From Pseudoduganella flava (GTDB lineage: Bacteria; Pseudomonadota; Gammaproteobacteria; Burkholderiales; Burkholderiaceae_D), in the NCBI RefSeq assembly GCF_007830495.1, contig NZ_VLKW01000001.1, positions 434,001-498,000 on the forward strand: DNA of 64,000 nucleotides, given 5' to 3'. The position numbers were made by a program, and so were the translations under genes. Shown piece after piece: positions 9,428 through 16,323 of the stretch. Position 1 is the stretch's first letter. Each line of letters begins with the position of its first letter. The notes under the pieces are model-generated. The model was not told the origin of the DNA. It worked only from the letters and a program-made list of their open reading frames with translations, and ran no database searches.

Positions 9428-9606
9428 GGGTCAGACCCGTGCCGGGTCTGACTCAAGCCTTTGCTTTCTGGGGTTCGGCGCACACCTAAACCCCAAAACC
9501 CAACGTCTAGCGTCAGAAAGAAGTGCTGGCCTGCAGGCCAGCACCGCTTGGCAGGCGGAGAGCGATGCTCTCCGAAACCCCTGCTGCGCCCCGGCGGGTC
9601 TGACCC
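9428..9606. repeat. Palindromic repeat element with GTCAGAC/GTCTGAC ends
   Basis: The left edge (9428-9452) is GGGTCAGACCCG followed by its near mirror; the right edge (9591-9606) is CCGGCGGGTCTGACCC. Inside are a 22-base perfect palindrome (9523-9544, core GGCCTGCAGGCC) and a GGAGAGC/GCTCTCC hairpin (9557-9573). The element fills the gap between two convergent genes, and its last base is the first base of the rhodanese stop codon. Its inner section (about 9470-9505) resembles the inner part of the element at 38014. Confidence 0.75.
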
Positions 9607-10064
9607 TACGCCCCCACCCACGGCAAGCCCGCCTTGCACCATCCCCCGACGGTCTTGCGGTGCCCCTCTGCATCCTTGTCGCCCTCGAACCCTTCCAGGA
9701 TGTCGAAGCTGTTGGCGTAGCCGTTCTCGGTAGCGAGCTTGGCGGCGTGGCGCGAGCGCACGCCGGAGCGGCACAGGAACAGCAGCACGTCATCCTGATT
9801 CGCGATGGCGGCGAGCTGCTGGACGAACTCCGGGTTCGGCACGCCGCCCGGATAAGTGCTCCATTGCACGGCACCATGCTGGGCGTCGGGGATCGCGACG
9901 CGGCCTACCCAGTCGCGTTCGGCGTTGGTGCGCACGTCGATCAGGCGCACCTGCGGGTTGTTACGGATCAGCTCGTGTGCTTCCTGGGGCGTCACCGCTC
10001 CAGCATAGGGCAGGCCCGCAGCGCGGCTGCGGGCGCGGGCGAGGATGTCGTCGGCGGTGCTCAT
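9606..10064 (-). CDS. Rhodanese-like domain protein
   Basis: Single-domain cytoplasmic rhodanese of 152 residues with no signal peptide. A typical N-terminal strand (VRLIDVRTNAERDWVGRV) is followed by the active-site loop LFLCRSGVRSRHAAKLA, whose Cys would carry the persulfide. The C-terminus (ILEGFEGDKDAEGHRKTVGGWCKAGLPW) matches the usual 'GG..aW...GLP' ending of thiosulfate sulfurtransferase-type proteins. The gene is alone and divergent from glnA across a 330-base control region. Its stop abuts a palindromic repeat element. Sulfur donor and acceptor are unknown. Confidence 0.85.
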   Translation of the reverse strand: MSTADDILARARSRAAGLPYAGAVTPQEAHELIRNNPQVRLIDVRTNAERDWVGRVAIPDAQHGAVQWSTYPGGVPNPEFVQQLAAIANQDDVLLFLCRSGVRSRHAAKLATENGYANSFDILEGFEGDKDAEGHRKTVGGWCKAGLPWVGA

Positions 10065-10162
10065 TTCGCAGTAAGTCCTTTGGATCTTCGTCTATCGTTC
10101 GGCAGCGCATCCCGGCCGTGATGGTCCGGTCATGGACGTTCCTGCCACATTTTGGGGCGCGA

Positions 10163-10235
10163 TGCTCGAAAGTGGTGCAAAATGATCGCTTTGCACCAAA
10201 ACCGGGCGATGCCTCACGTGCGCGAACTTGGTGCA
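10163..10235 (+). promoter_or_regulatory. Three NtrC-like binding sites upstream of glnA
   Basis: Three 17-base sites resemble the enteric NtrC consensus TGCACCAAAATGGTGCA. They are 10163-10179 (14 of 17 matches), 10192-10208 (13 of 17, a perfect left half TGCACCAAAA) and 10219-10235 (13 of 17, a perfect right half TGGTGCA). Centres are about 28 bases apart. They lie roughly 80-150 bases upstream of the sigma-54 promoter, the usual enhancer position. NtrC itself is encoded 3 kb downstream. Confidence 0.8.
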
Positions 10236-10314
10236 CGTTTCCGTACGGACGATTTTAGTTTCCGTAGGGAGCGAGATCAATGCAAGTCCCCGCATAAGCT
10301 TACAACGTAAATGT

Positions 10315-10330
10315 TGGCACGCTTTCTGCT
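10315..10330 (+). promoter_or_regulatory. Sigma-54 promoter of glnA
   Basis: TTGGCACGCTTTCTGC matches the -24/-12 consensus TGGCACG-N4-TTGC, with GG at 10316-10317 and GC at 10328-10329 at the obligatory 10-base separation. Transcription should start near 10341, about 50 bases before glnA. Together with the upstream NtrC-like sites this predicts nitrogen-controlled expression. Confidence 0.85.
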
Positions 10331-10394
10331 TTATAGGGCTACGAGTTTCCGCCGCACACTGTGACGGCAGCCCTTTTCACTTAGGAGATACGTA

Positions 10395-11810
10395 ATGGCA
10401 ATGACCGCCGAAGAAGTCCTGAAGATGGTAAAAGACAACGAAGTCAAATTCGTTGATTTCCGCTTTGCCGATACCCGCGGCAAGGAACAGCACGTGACCG
10501 TGCCTGTGTCGCACTTCGACATCGACAAGTTCGAAAGCGGTCATGCCTTCGACGGTTCCTCCATCGCCGGCTGGAAGGGTATCGAAGCGTCCGACATGCT
10601 GTTGATGCCGGACCCGAACACCGCCAACATCGACCCGTTCATGGAAGAGACCACGCTGTTCATGCAGTGCGACGTGATCGAACCATCGGATGGCAAGGGC
10701 TACGACCGCGACCCGCGCTCGATCGCCAAGCGCGCCGAAGCCTACCTGAAGTCCTCCGGCCTGGGCGACACCGCCTACTTCGGCCCGGAACCTGAATTCT
10801 TCATCTTCGACTCCGTGAAGTGGAAGATCGACATGTCCGGCGCGATGGTCAAGATCGACTCCGACGAAGCTTCGTGGTCGACCGACAAGGACATCGAAGG
10901 CGGCAACAGCGGCCACCGTCCGACCGTCAAGGGCGGCTACTTCCCGGTCCCGCCGGTGGACTCGTTCCAGGACATGCGCTCGGAAATGTGCCTGATCCTC
11001 GAATCGATGGGCATCCCGGTCGAAGTGCACCACCACGAAGTTGCCGGCGCCGGCCAGAACGAAATCGGCACGAAGTTCTCGACCTTGGTCGAGCGCGCCG
11101 ACTGGACGCAGAACCTGAAGTACGTCGTCTGGAATGTGGCCCACAGCTACGGCAAGACCGCGACCTTCATGCCGAAGCCGGTCGTCGGCGACAACGGCTC
11201 GGGCATGCACGTGCACCAGTCGATCTGGAAGGATGGCAAGAACCTGTTCGCGGGCGACGGCTATGCCGGCCTGTCCGACTTCGCGCTGTACTACATCGGC
11301 GGCATCATCAAGCACGCCAAGGCACTGAACGCGATCACCAATCCGGGCACGAACTCGTACAAGCGCCTGGTGCCGGGCTACGAAGCGCCGGTGAAGCTGG
11401 CTTACTCGGCACGTAACCGTTCCGCATCGATCCGTATCCCGCACGTGGCGAACCCGAAAGGCCGCCGCATCGAAACGCGCTTCCCGGATCCGCTGGCGAA
11501 CCCGTACCTGTGCTTCGCCGCGCTGATGATGGCCGGCCTGGACGGCGTGCAGAACAAGATCCACCCGGGCGAAGCGGCGTCGAAAGACCTGTACCACCTG
11601 CCGCCGGAAGAAGACGCGCTGATCCCGACCGTCTGCGCCTCGCTGGAAGAAGCGCTGGATCACCTGAACAAGGACCGCGAGTTCCTGACCCGCGGCGGCG
11701 TGTTCACTGATTCGATGATCGATGCCTACATCGAACTGAAGATGACGGAAGTAACGCGCATGCGTCAGACGACGCACCCGGTCGAGTTCGACATGTACTA
11801 CTCGCTGTAA
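10395..11810 (+). CDS. glnA: Glutamine synthetase type I
   Basis: Makes glutamine from glutamate, ammonia and ATP; a cytoplasmic dodecamer. The 471-residue length is standard for GSI-beta. Signatures include FDGSSIAGW (residues 52-60), the metal/ATP-binding [11 protein letters not shown] (129-139), [12 protein letters not shown] (267-278) and the adenylylation loop [10 protein letters not shown] with Tyr400 as acceptor. ATG 10395 follows AGGAGA at a good distance. An intrinsic terminator follows (11850-11884), then ntrB/ntrC. Control is doubly supported: a sigma-54/NtrC promoter, and GlnE encoded at 28533-31256 to adenylylate Tyr400. Confidence 0.98.
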   Translation: MAMTAEEVLKMVKDNEVKFVDFRFADTRGKEQHVTVPVSHFDIDKFESGHAFDGSSIAGWKGIEASDMLLMPDPNTANIDPFMEETTLFMQCDVIEPSDGKGYDRDPRSIAKRAEAYLKSSGLGDTAYFGPEPEFFIFDSVKWKIDMSGAMVKIDSDEASWSTDKDIEGGNSGHRPTVKGGYFPVPPVDSFQDMRSEMCLILESMGIPVEVHHHEVAGAGQNEIGTKFSTLVERADWTQNLKYVVWNVAHSYGKTATFMPKPVVGDNGSGMHVHQSIWKDGKNLFAGDGYAGLSDFALYYIGGIIKHAKALNAITNPGTNSYKRLVPGYEAPVKLAYSARNRSASIRIPHVANPKGRRIETRFPDPLANPYLCFAALMMAGLDGVQNKIHPGEAASKDLYHLPPEEDALIPTVCASLEEALDHLNKDREFLTRGGVFTDSMIDAYIELKMTEVTRMRQTTHPVEFDMYYSL

Positions 11811-11849
11811 TGGCGACGCTGCCGGCAGTTTCACACCGGTAGCAAACGA

Positions 11850-11884
11850 CGCGGGGAGGGCACTGCCTTCCTCGCGTTTTTTTT
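11850..11884 (+). terminator. Intrinsic terminator after glnA
   Basis: CGCGGGGAGGG (11850-11860) pairs with CCTTCCTCGCG (11866-11876) with two G-U pairs, a 5-base loop and eight T. It separates glnA from the downstream regulatory genes, so ntrB/ntrC transcription would need read-through or its own promoter. Confidence 0.85.
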
Positions 11885-11905
11885 CGGTTGTTGTATAGTC
11901 GGGGC

Positions 11906-12406
11906 ATGATTGCACGCTGCTCGTTAACGCTGATTGCCTTTCTTGCCATGAGTGTCGCCCAGGCGCAGATCTACCGCTGCACCGACGCTGCCGGTCACAA
12001 GGAGTACACGGACCGCAAGAAGGGCGGCAACTGCGTCGCGCTGGACTTGCCGGAGCCGTTGATTCCGGCGCCGCAAAAGCGCGAAGGGGCACCACGGCCG
12101 CGGCCTGCCGGGGCTGCCAACAGCGCCGCCGGCAGCGCGGCACCATCCGCCTTCCCGCGCGTGGATACGGCGGAGCAGCGAGCCCGCGATGCGGACCGCC
12201 GCCAGATCCTGACCGACGAACTGAACGCCGAAATGCAGAAGCTTGGCGAGCTGCGCCGTGAATACAACAACGGCGAGCCGGAACGGCGCGGCGACGAGCG
12301 CAACTACGCCAAGTACCAGGAGCGGGTCGCCGGCCTCAAGGATGCGATCGCCCGCTCGGAACAGAACGTCGAAGCGTTGAAGCGGGAAATCTCGAACATA
12401 CGATGA
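11906..12406 (+). CDS. DUF4124 domain-containing exported protein
   Basis: Small exported protein of 166 residues. ATG 11906 gives a clean signal peptide (CSLTLIAFLAMSVAQAQ), better than the TTG six codons upstream. The mature start IYRCTDAAGHKEYTDRK is the DUF4124 signature, whose function is unknown. A Pro/Ala-rich linker follows, then a charged, probably coiled-coil C-terminus (LNAEMQKLGELRREYNN through EQNVEALKREISNIR). The stop overlaps the ntrB start as ATGA, so the two are probably translationally coupled although the products act in different compartments. Confidence 0.8.
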   Translation: MIARCSLTLIAFLAMSVAQAQIYRCTDAAGHKEYTDRKKGGNCVALDLPEPLIPAPQKREGAPRPRPAGAANSAAGSAAPSAFPRVDTAEQRARDADRRQILTDELNAEMQKLGELRREYNNGEPERRGDERNYAKYQERVAGLKDAIARSEQNVEALKREISNIR

Positions 12407-13524
12407 AAATTGTCAGCAATATCGCCCGTGCCGCGGCTGCGGCCGCGGGTGCCATTCCGCGTTCGCAAACGCTCGCGGGGCTCGACCTGTTGGCGACGGC
12501 GGTGGTGATGGTCGACGGCGACGGCCGCATCGCGTTCGCCAACGCGGCCGCCGAGAACATGCTGGAGAGCTCGCTGAAGGCCTTGTCGCGCCAGCGGCTG
12601 TGCGACCTGTTCGCCAACCCTGCCGAGCTCGACCACGTGATCGGGCAGGCGCGGGCGCACAAGTTCTCCGACCTGCGCCAGGAACTGATGCTGGAACGCG
12701 TCGGCCGCGAACCGCTGTTCGTGCATGCGATCGCCAGCGCGCTGGACGATCCGATGGATGCCGTGCTGCTGGAGCTGCGCGAGACCGTTCAACAGATGAA
12801 GCTCGACCGCGAAGAGCGCCTGCTGGACCAGAGCCAGGTCAACAAGGAACTGATCCGCAACCTGGCGCACGAGATCAAGAACCCGCTGGGCGGCATCCGC
12901 GGCGCGGCGCAGCTGTTGGAGATGGAACTGCCGCCGTTGCACCTGCAGCAGCTGCGCGAATACACGCAGGTGATCATCAAGGAAGCGGACCGGCTGCAGA
13001 CGCTGGTCGACCGCCTGCTGGCGCCGCACCGCCGGCCGCACATCGTCGGCGACGTCAACATCCATGAAGTACTCGAGCGCGTGCGCAGCCTGATGCTGGC
13101 CGAGTTCCCGGCCGGGCTGGCGATCGTGCGCGACTACGATGCGTCGCTGCCCGAGTTCCGCGGCGACAAGGAACAGCTGATCCAGACCGTGTTGAACATC
13201 GCCCACAACGCGGCCCAGGCGCTGGCCGAGCGGATCGACGCGGGCGATGCGCAGATCGTGTTCAAGACGCGCGTGGCCCGGCAAGTCACCCTGGCGAAAG
13301 TCCGTTACAACCTGGCATTAGATTTGCATATCATCGACAACGGACCCGGCATCCCGCCCCAGATCCGCGACCGCATCTTCTATCCGCTCGTATCCGGACG
13401 GGAAGGCGGCAGCGGCCTGGGCCTGACGTTGGCGCAGACCTTCGTGCACCAGCACATGGGCGTCATCGAATGCGAGAGCCGGCCCGGCTACACGGACTTC
13501 CGGATCCTGCTGCCTTTGCCATAA
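12403..13524 (+). CDS. ntrB: Nitrogen regulation sensor histidine kinase NtrB (GlnL)
   Basis: Cytoplasmic histidine kinase/phosphatase that controls NtrC in response to the PII protein. The 373 residues hold an N-terminal PAS-like domain (LDLLATAVVMVDGDGRIAFA), the H-box NLAHEIKNPLGG with His156 as phosphorylation site, and the ATP-binding N-box (NIAHNAAQA), G1 (DNGPGIP) and G2 (GGSGLGLTLA) motifs. There is no membrane segment, as expected for NtrB. The start overlaps the DUF4124 gene by four bases, and ntrC begins 60 bases after the stop. Confidence 0.95.
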   Translation: MKIVSNIARAAAAAAGAIPRSQTLAGLDLLATAVVMVDGDGRIAFANAAAENMLESSLKALSRQRLCDLFANPAELDHVIGQARAHKFSDLRQELMLERVGREPLFVHAIASALDDPMDAVLLELRETVQQMKLDREERLLDQSQVNKELIRNLAHEIKNPLGGIRGAAQLLEMELPPLHLQQLREYTQVIIKEADRLQTLVDRLLAPHRRPHIVGDVNIHEVLERVRSLMLAEFPAGLAIVRDYDASLPEFRGDKEQLIQTVLNIAHNAAQALAERIDAGDAQIVFKTRVARQVTLAKVRYNLALDLHIIDNGPGIPPQIRDRIFYPLVSGREGGSGLGLTLAQTFVHQHMGVIECESRPGYTDFRILLPLP

Positions 13525-13584
13525 GCGATCGTGGCAGCGGCCGAAGTCCCTGACTGAATCCATATTGCGGGAACCACATCACAT

Positions 13585-15054
13585 ATGAAGCCAATCTGGA
13601 TTGTCGACGACGACGAATCGATCCGCTGGGTACTGGAGAAAGCGCTGGCCAGGGAAAACCTCGCCACGAAGAGTTTTGCGAATGCGCGCGACGCGATCGC
13701 CGCGCTCGAATACGAGACGCCGCAGGTGCTCGTGTCCGACATCCGCATGCCGGGCGACTCCGGCCTCGACCTGCTGCAGCTCGTGAAGTCCCGCCTGCCG
13801 GGGCTGCCCGTCATCATCATCACCGCGTTTTCCGACCTGGACTCGGCCGTGGCGGCATTCCAGGGCGGCGCGTTCGAATATCTTGCGAAGCCGTTCGACA
13901 TCGACAAGGCTGTCGAGCTGATCCGCCGCGCGCTCGACGAGAGCCTGCGCGAAGCCAGCGTCGAATCGGGCCCGGCCGAGACGCCGGAAATCCTCGGCCA
14001 GGCGCCGGCCATGCAGGAGGTGTTCCGCGCGATCGGCCGCCTGTCGCAATCGAACGTGACGGTGCTGATCACCGGCGAATCGGGCACCGGCAAGGAGCTC
14101 GTCGCGCGCGCACTGCACAAGCACAGCCCGCGCGCGCAGCAGCCGTTCATCGCGCTGAACACGGCGGCCATTCCGAAAGACTTGCTGGAGTCCGAACTGT
14201 TCGGCCACGAGCGCGGCGCCTTCACGGGTGCGCAGGCCACGCGGCGCGGCCGCTTCGAGCAGGCCGAGGGCGGCACGTTGTTCCTCGACGAGATCGGCGA
14301 CATGCCGTTCGACCTGCAGACGCGGCTGCTGCGCGTGCTGTCCGACGGGCACTTCTATCGCGTCGGCGGACACCAGCCGCTGAAGGCGAACGTGCGCGTC
14401 ATCACGGCCACGCACCAGAACCTGGAGCAGCGCGTGCGCGACGGCCTGTTCCGCGAGGACTTGTACCACCGCCTGAACGTCATCCGGCTGCGGCTGCCCA
14501 GTTTGCGGGAACGCCGCGAAGACATCCCCATCCTGGTGCGCCACTTCCTGGTGCAAAGTGCGAAGCAGCTCGGTGTCGAGGCCAAGCGCATGAGCGAGGC
14601 GACGATCGCCTTCCTGCAAAGCCTCGACCTGCCGGGCAACGTGCGCCAGCTGGAAAACCTGTGCAACTGGATCACCGTGATGGCACCGGGCCAGACGGTC
14701 GAGGTGAAGGACTTGCCGCTGGAACTGTCCGAAGGGCAGAGCGCGATGCAGGCGGCGCCGGAGCTGCCGGTACCGATGCACCACGCCCCGGCCGCGTCCG
14801 CCGGTCATCCGCCAACGCCGGGCCCGGACGGCTGGCTGGCGCTGCTGGAACTGCAGGCGGCGACGATGCTGTCCGACGGCCAGCAGGACGTGATGGACGT
14901 GCTGGGCCGCCAGTTCGAATCCGCGCTGATCCGCACTGCGCTGAAATACACGCACGGCCGCAAGAACGACGCCGCCGTCCGCCTGGGCATCGGCCGCAAC
15001 ACGATCACGCGCAAGATCGCCGAGCTGGGCATTGATGGGGCGAAGGAGGATTGA
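13585..15054 (+). CDS. ntrC: Nitrogen regulation response regulator NtrC (GlnG)
   Basis: Sigma-54-dependent activator and partner of NtrB; 489 residues. The receiver domain has the acidic pocket DDDE near residue 8 and the phospho-acceptor Asp52 in LVSDIRMPGDSG. The AAA+ domain carries Walker A GESGTGKE, the sigma-54 contact loop GAFTGA and Walker B-like GGTLFLDEIGDMPF. A C-terminal Fis-type helix-turn-helix (NDAAVRLGIGRNTITRKIAELG) binds DNA. The likely target is the set of three sites upstream of glnA. The stop codon lies within a perfect inverted repeat (15048-15074). Confidence 0.97.
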   Translation: MKPIWIVDDDESIRWVLEKALARENLATKSFANARDAIAALEYETPQVLVSDIRMPGDSGLDLLQLVKSRLPGLPVIIITAFSDLDSAVAAFQGGAFEYLAKPFDIDKAVELIRRALDESLREASVESGPAETPEILGQAPAMQEVFRAIGRLSQSNVTVLITGESGTGKELVARALHKHSPRAQQPFIALNTAAIPKDLLESELFGHERGAFTGAQATRRGRFEQAEGGTLFLDEIGDMPFDLQTRLLRVLSDGHFYRVGGHQPLKANVRVITATHQNLEQRVRDGLFREDLYHRLNVIRLRLPSLRERREDIPILVRHFLVQSAKQLGVEAKRMSEATIAFLQSLDLPGNVRQLENLCNWITVMAPGQTVEVKDLPLELSEGQSAMQAAPELPVPMHHAPAASAGHPPTPGPDGWLALLELQAATMLSDGQQDVMDVLGRQFESALIRTALKYTHGRKNDAAVRLGIGRNTITRKIAELGIDGAKED

Positions 15055-15074
15055 CGCGCAGTGCGCGTCAATCC
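15048..15074. other. Perfect inverted repeat spanning the ntrC stop codon
   Basis: GGATTGACGCGC (15048-15059) and GCGCGTCAATCC (15063-15074) are exact reverse complements with a 3-base loop. The ntrC TGA is inside the left arm. No T-run follows, so this is not a classical intrinsic terminator; it could protect the 3' end of the mRNA. Confidence 0.7.
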
Positions 15075-15106
15075 AACTGAGTTCCAGTGGGCGTCAATCC
15101 AACTGA
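15065..15106 (+). repeat. Short direct repeat GCGTCAATCCAACTGA, two copies
   Basis: Identical 16-base copies occur at 15065-15080 and 15091-15106, 10 bases apart. The first overlaps the right arm of the inverted repeat at the ntrC stop. Confidence 0.8.
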
Positions 15107-15159
15107 TATTTTTGGGCTGGCTGGCCGCGGTGCATGTCCGAAACCCGAGGCAGACCCCG

Positions 15160-15277
15160 GGGTCAGACCCGCCGGGTCTGACCCAGCTTCACGCTTCTGG
15201 TTTTGGCATGAGCCGCCGGCTCGCGAGCATCGTACTCAGCCGTAACGAAATTTCATGTCCTGGTGGGGTCTGACCCC
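15160..15277. repeat. Palindromic repeat element of the GTCAGAC family
   Basis: The left end (15160-15184) is GGGTCAGACCCG plus CCGGGTCTGACCC, differing at one base from the left arm at 38014. The right end is GGGGTCTGACCCC (15265-15277). The 80-base interior has a GCCGCCGGC/CGCGAG-rich stretch and no ORF. The rest of 15107-15300 shows no gene. Confidence 0.7.
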
Positions 15278-15313
15278 AGCAGGACACGCTCTCAGCAATA
15301 GCGGAATTTCAGG

Positions 15314-15348
15314 TAAGCTCCGGCTTTCATGCCGGAGCTTATTTTTTT
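15314..15348 (+). terminator. Terminator-like hairpin directly before the corA ribosome binding site
   Basis: TAAGCTCCGGC (15314-15324) pairs perfectly over 11 bases with GCCGGAGCTTA (15331-15341), followed by seven T (15342-15348). The corA Shine-Dalgarno GAGG begins at 15349 and the ATG is at 15358. The position permits either termination of upstream transcription or attenuation in the corA leader. Confidence 0.75.
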
Positions 15349-15357
15349 GAGGTGTAC

Positions 15358-16323
15358 ATGCTGATCAACTGCGTCGCTTATCAACACGGCCGCAAGCTGG
15401 CCGATCTGCCGGTGGCCGATATCAGCGACTATGTGGCGCGCGACGATACGTTTGTCTGGGTCGCGTTGAAGGATGCCACGCCGGAGGAGCTGGTCGTGAT
15501 GCAGGAGGAGTTCGGCCTCCACGAACTGGCCCTCGAGGATGCCCAGCGCGGTCACCAGCGGCCGAAGATCGAGGAGTACGGCGACTCGCTGTTCGTCGTC
15601 GTCAAGACGGTCGAGATGGAGGGCGATGAGCTCAACATCGGCGAGATCGACATCTTCGTCGGCCCGAACTATGTGCTGTCGTCGCGCCAGAACAGCTCGC
15701 AGGGTTTCCTCGGCGTGCGGGCCCGCGCGGAACGCGAACCACACCTGCTGCAGCATGGCTCCGGCTTCGTGCTGTACGCGCTGATGGATGCCGCGGTGGA
15801 TCGCTACTTCCCCGTCGTCGATGCGTTCGAATCGGAGCTGGAAGAGATCGAGGAGCGCATCTTCACGCAAAGCTCGCAGCGCGACAACATCGAGCGGCTG
15901 TATGACCTGAAGCGGCGGGTGATGACGTTGCGCCACGCCGTCGCGCCGCTGCTCGATGCGATCGGCAAGCTGCATGGTGGCCGCGTGCCGGCGATGTGTG
16001 TGAACAGCCAGGAATACTTCCGCGACGTGCATGACCACCTCGCGCGCATCAACACGACGCTCGATACGATCCGCGACACGATCGGCACGGCGATCCAGGT
16101 GAACCTGTCGATGGTGGCGCTGGACGAAGGTGAGGTCAACAAGCGCCTCGCCGCCTATGCCGCGATCTTCGCGGTGCTGACGGCCTTTGCCGGCATCTGG
16201 GGCATGAACTTCAAGCACATGCCCGAACTGGAGTGGTACTACGGCTACCCGGTGGCGCTGACGCTGATGTTCGGCTCGTCGTTCTACCTGTACCGGCGCT
16301 TCAAGAAGGCCGGCTGGTTATAG
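15358..16323 (+). CDS. corA: Magnesium and cobalt transport protein CorA
   Basis: Inner-membrane divalent cation channel (Mg2+, Co2+, Ni2+), pentameric in the family; 321 residues. A large cytoplasmic N-terminal domain with long charged helices (VDAFESELEEIEERIF) is followed by two membrane helices near the C-terminus. The signature GMN (about residues 282-284, in WGMNFKHMPEL) sits at the pore mouth and selects hydrated Mg2+. ATG 15358 has GAGG six bases upstream; GTG 15352 would be too close to that site. It is convergent with the flavoprotein gene, overlapping by six bases. A terminator-like hairpin precedes the ribosome binding site. Confidence 0.95.
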   Translation: MLINCVAYQHGRKLADLPVADISDYVARDDTFVWVALKDATPEELVVMQEEFGLHELALEDAQRGHQRPKIEEYGDSLFVVVKTVEMEGDELNIGEIDIFVGPNYVLSSRQNSSQGFLGVRARAEREPHLLQHGSGFVLYALMDAAVDRYFPVVDAFESELEEIEERIFTQSSQRDNIERLYDLKRRVMTLRHAVAPLLDAIGKLHGGRVPAMCVNSQEYFRDVHDHLARINTTLDTIRDTIGTAIQVNLSMVALDEGEVNKRLAAYAAIFAVLTAFAGIWGMNFKHMPELEWYYGYPVALTLMFGSSFYLYRRFKKAGWL

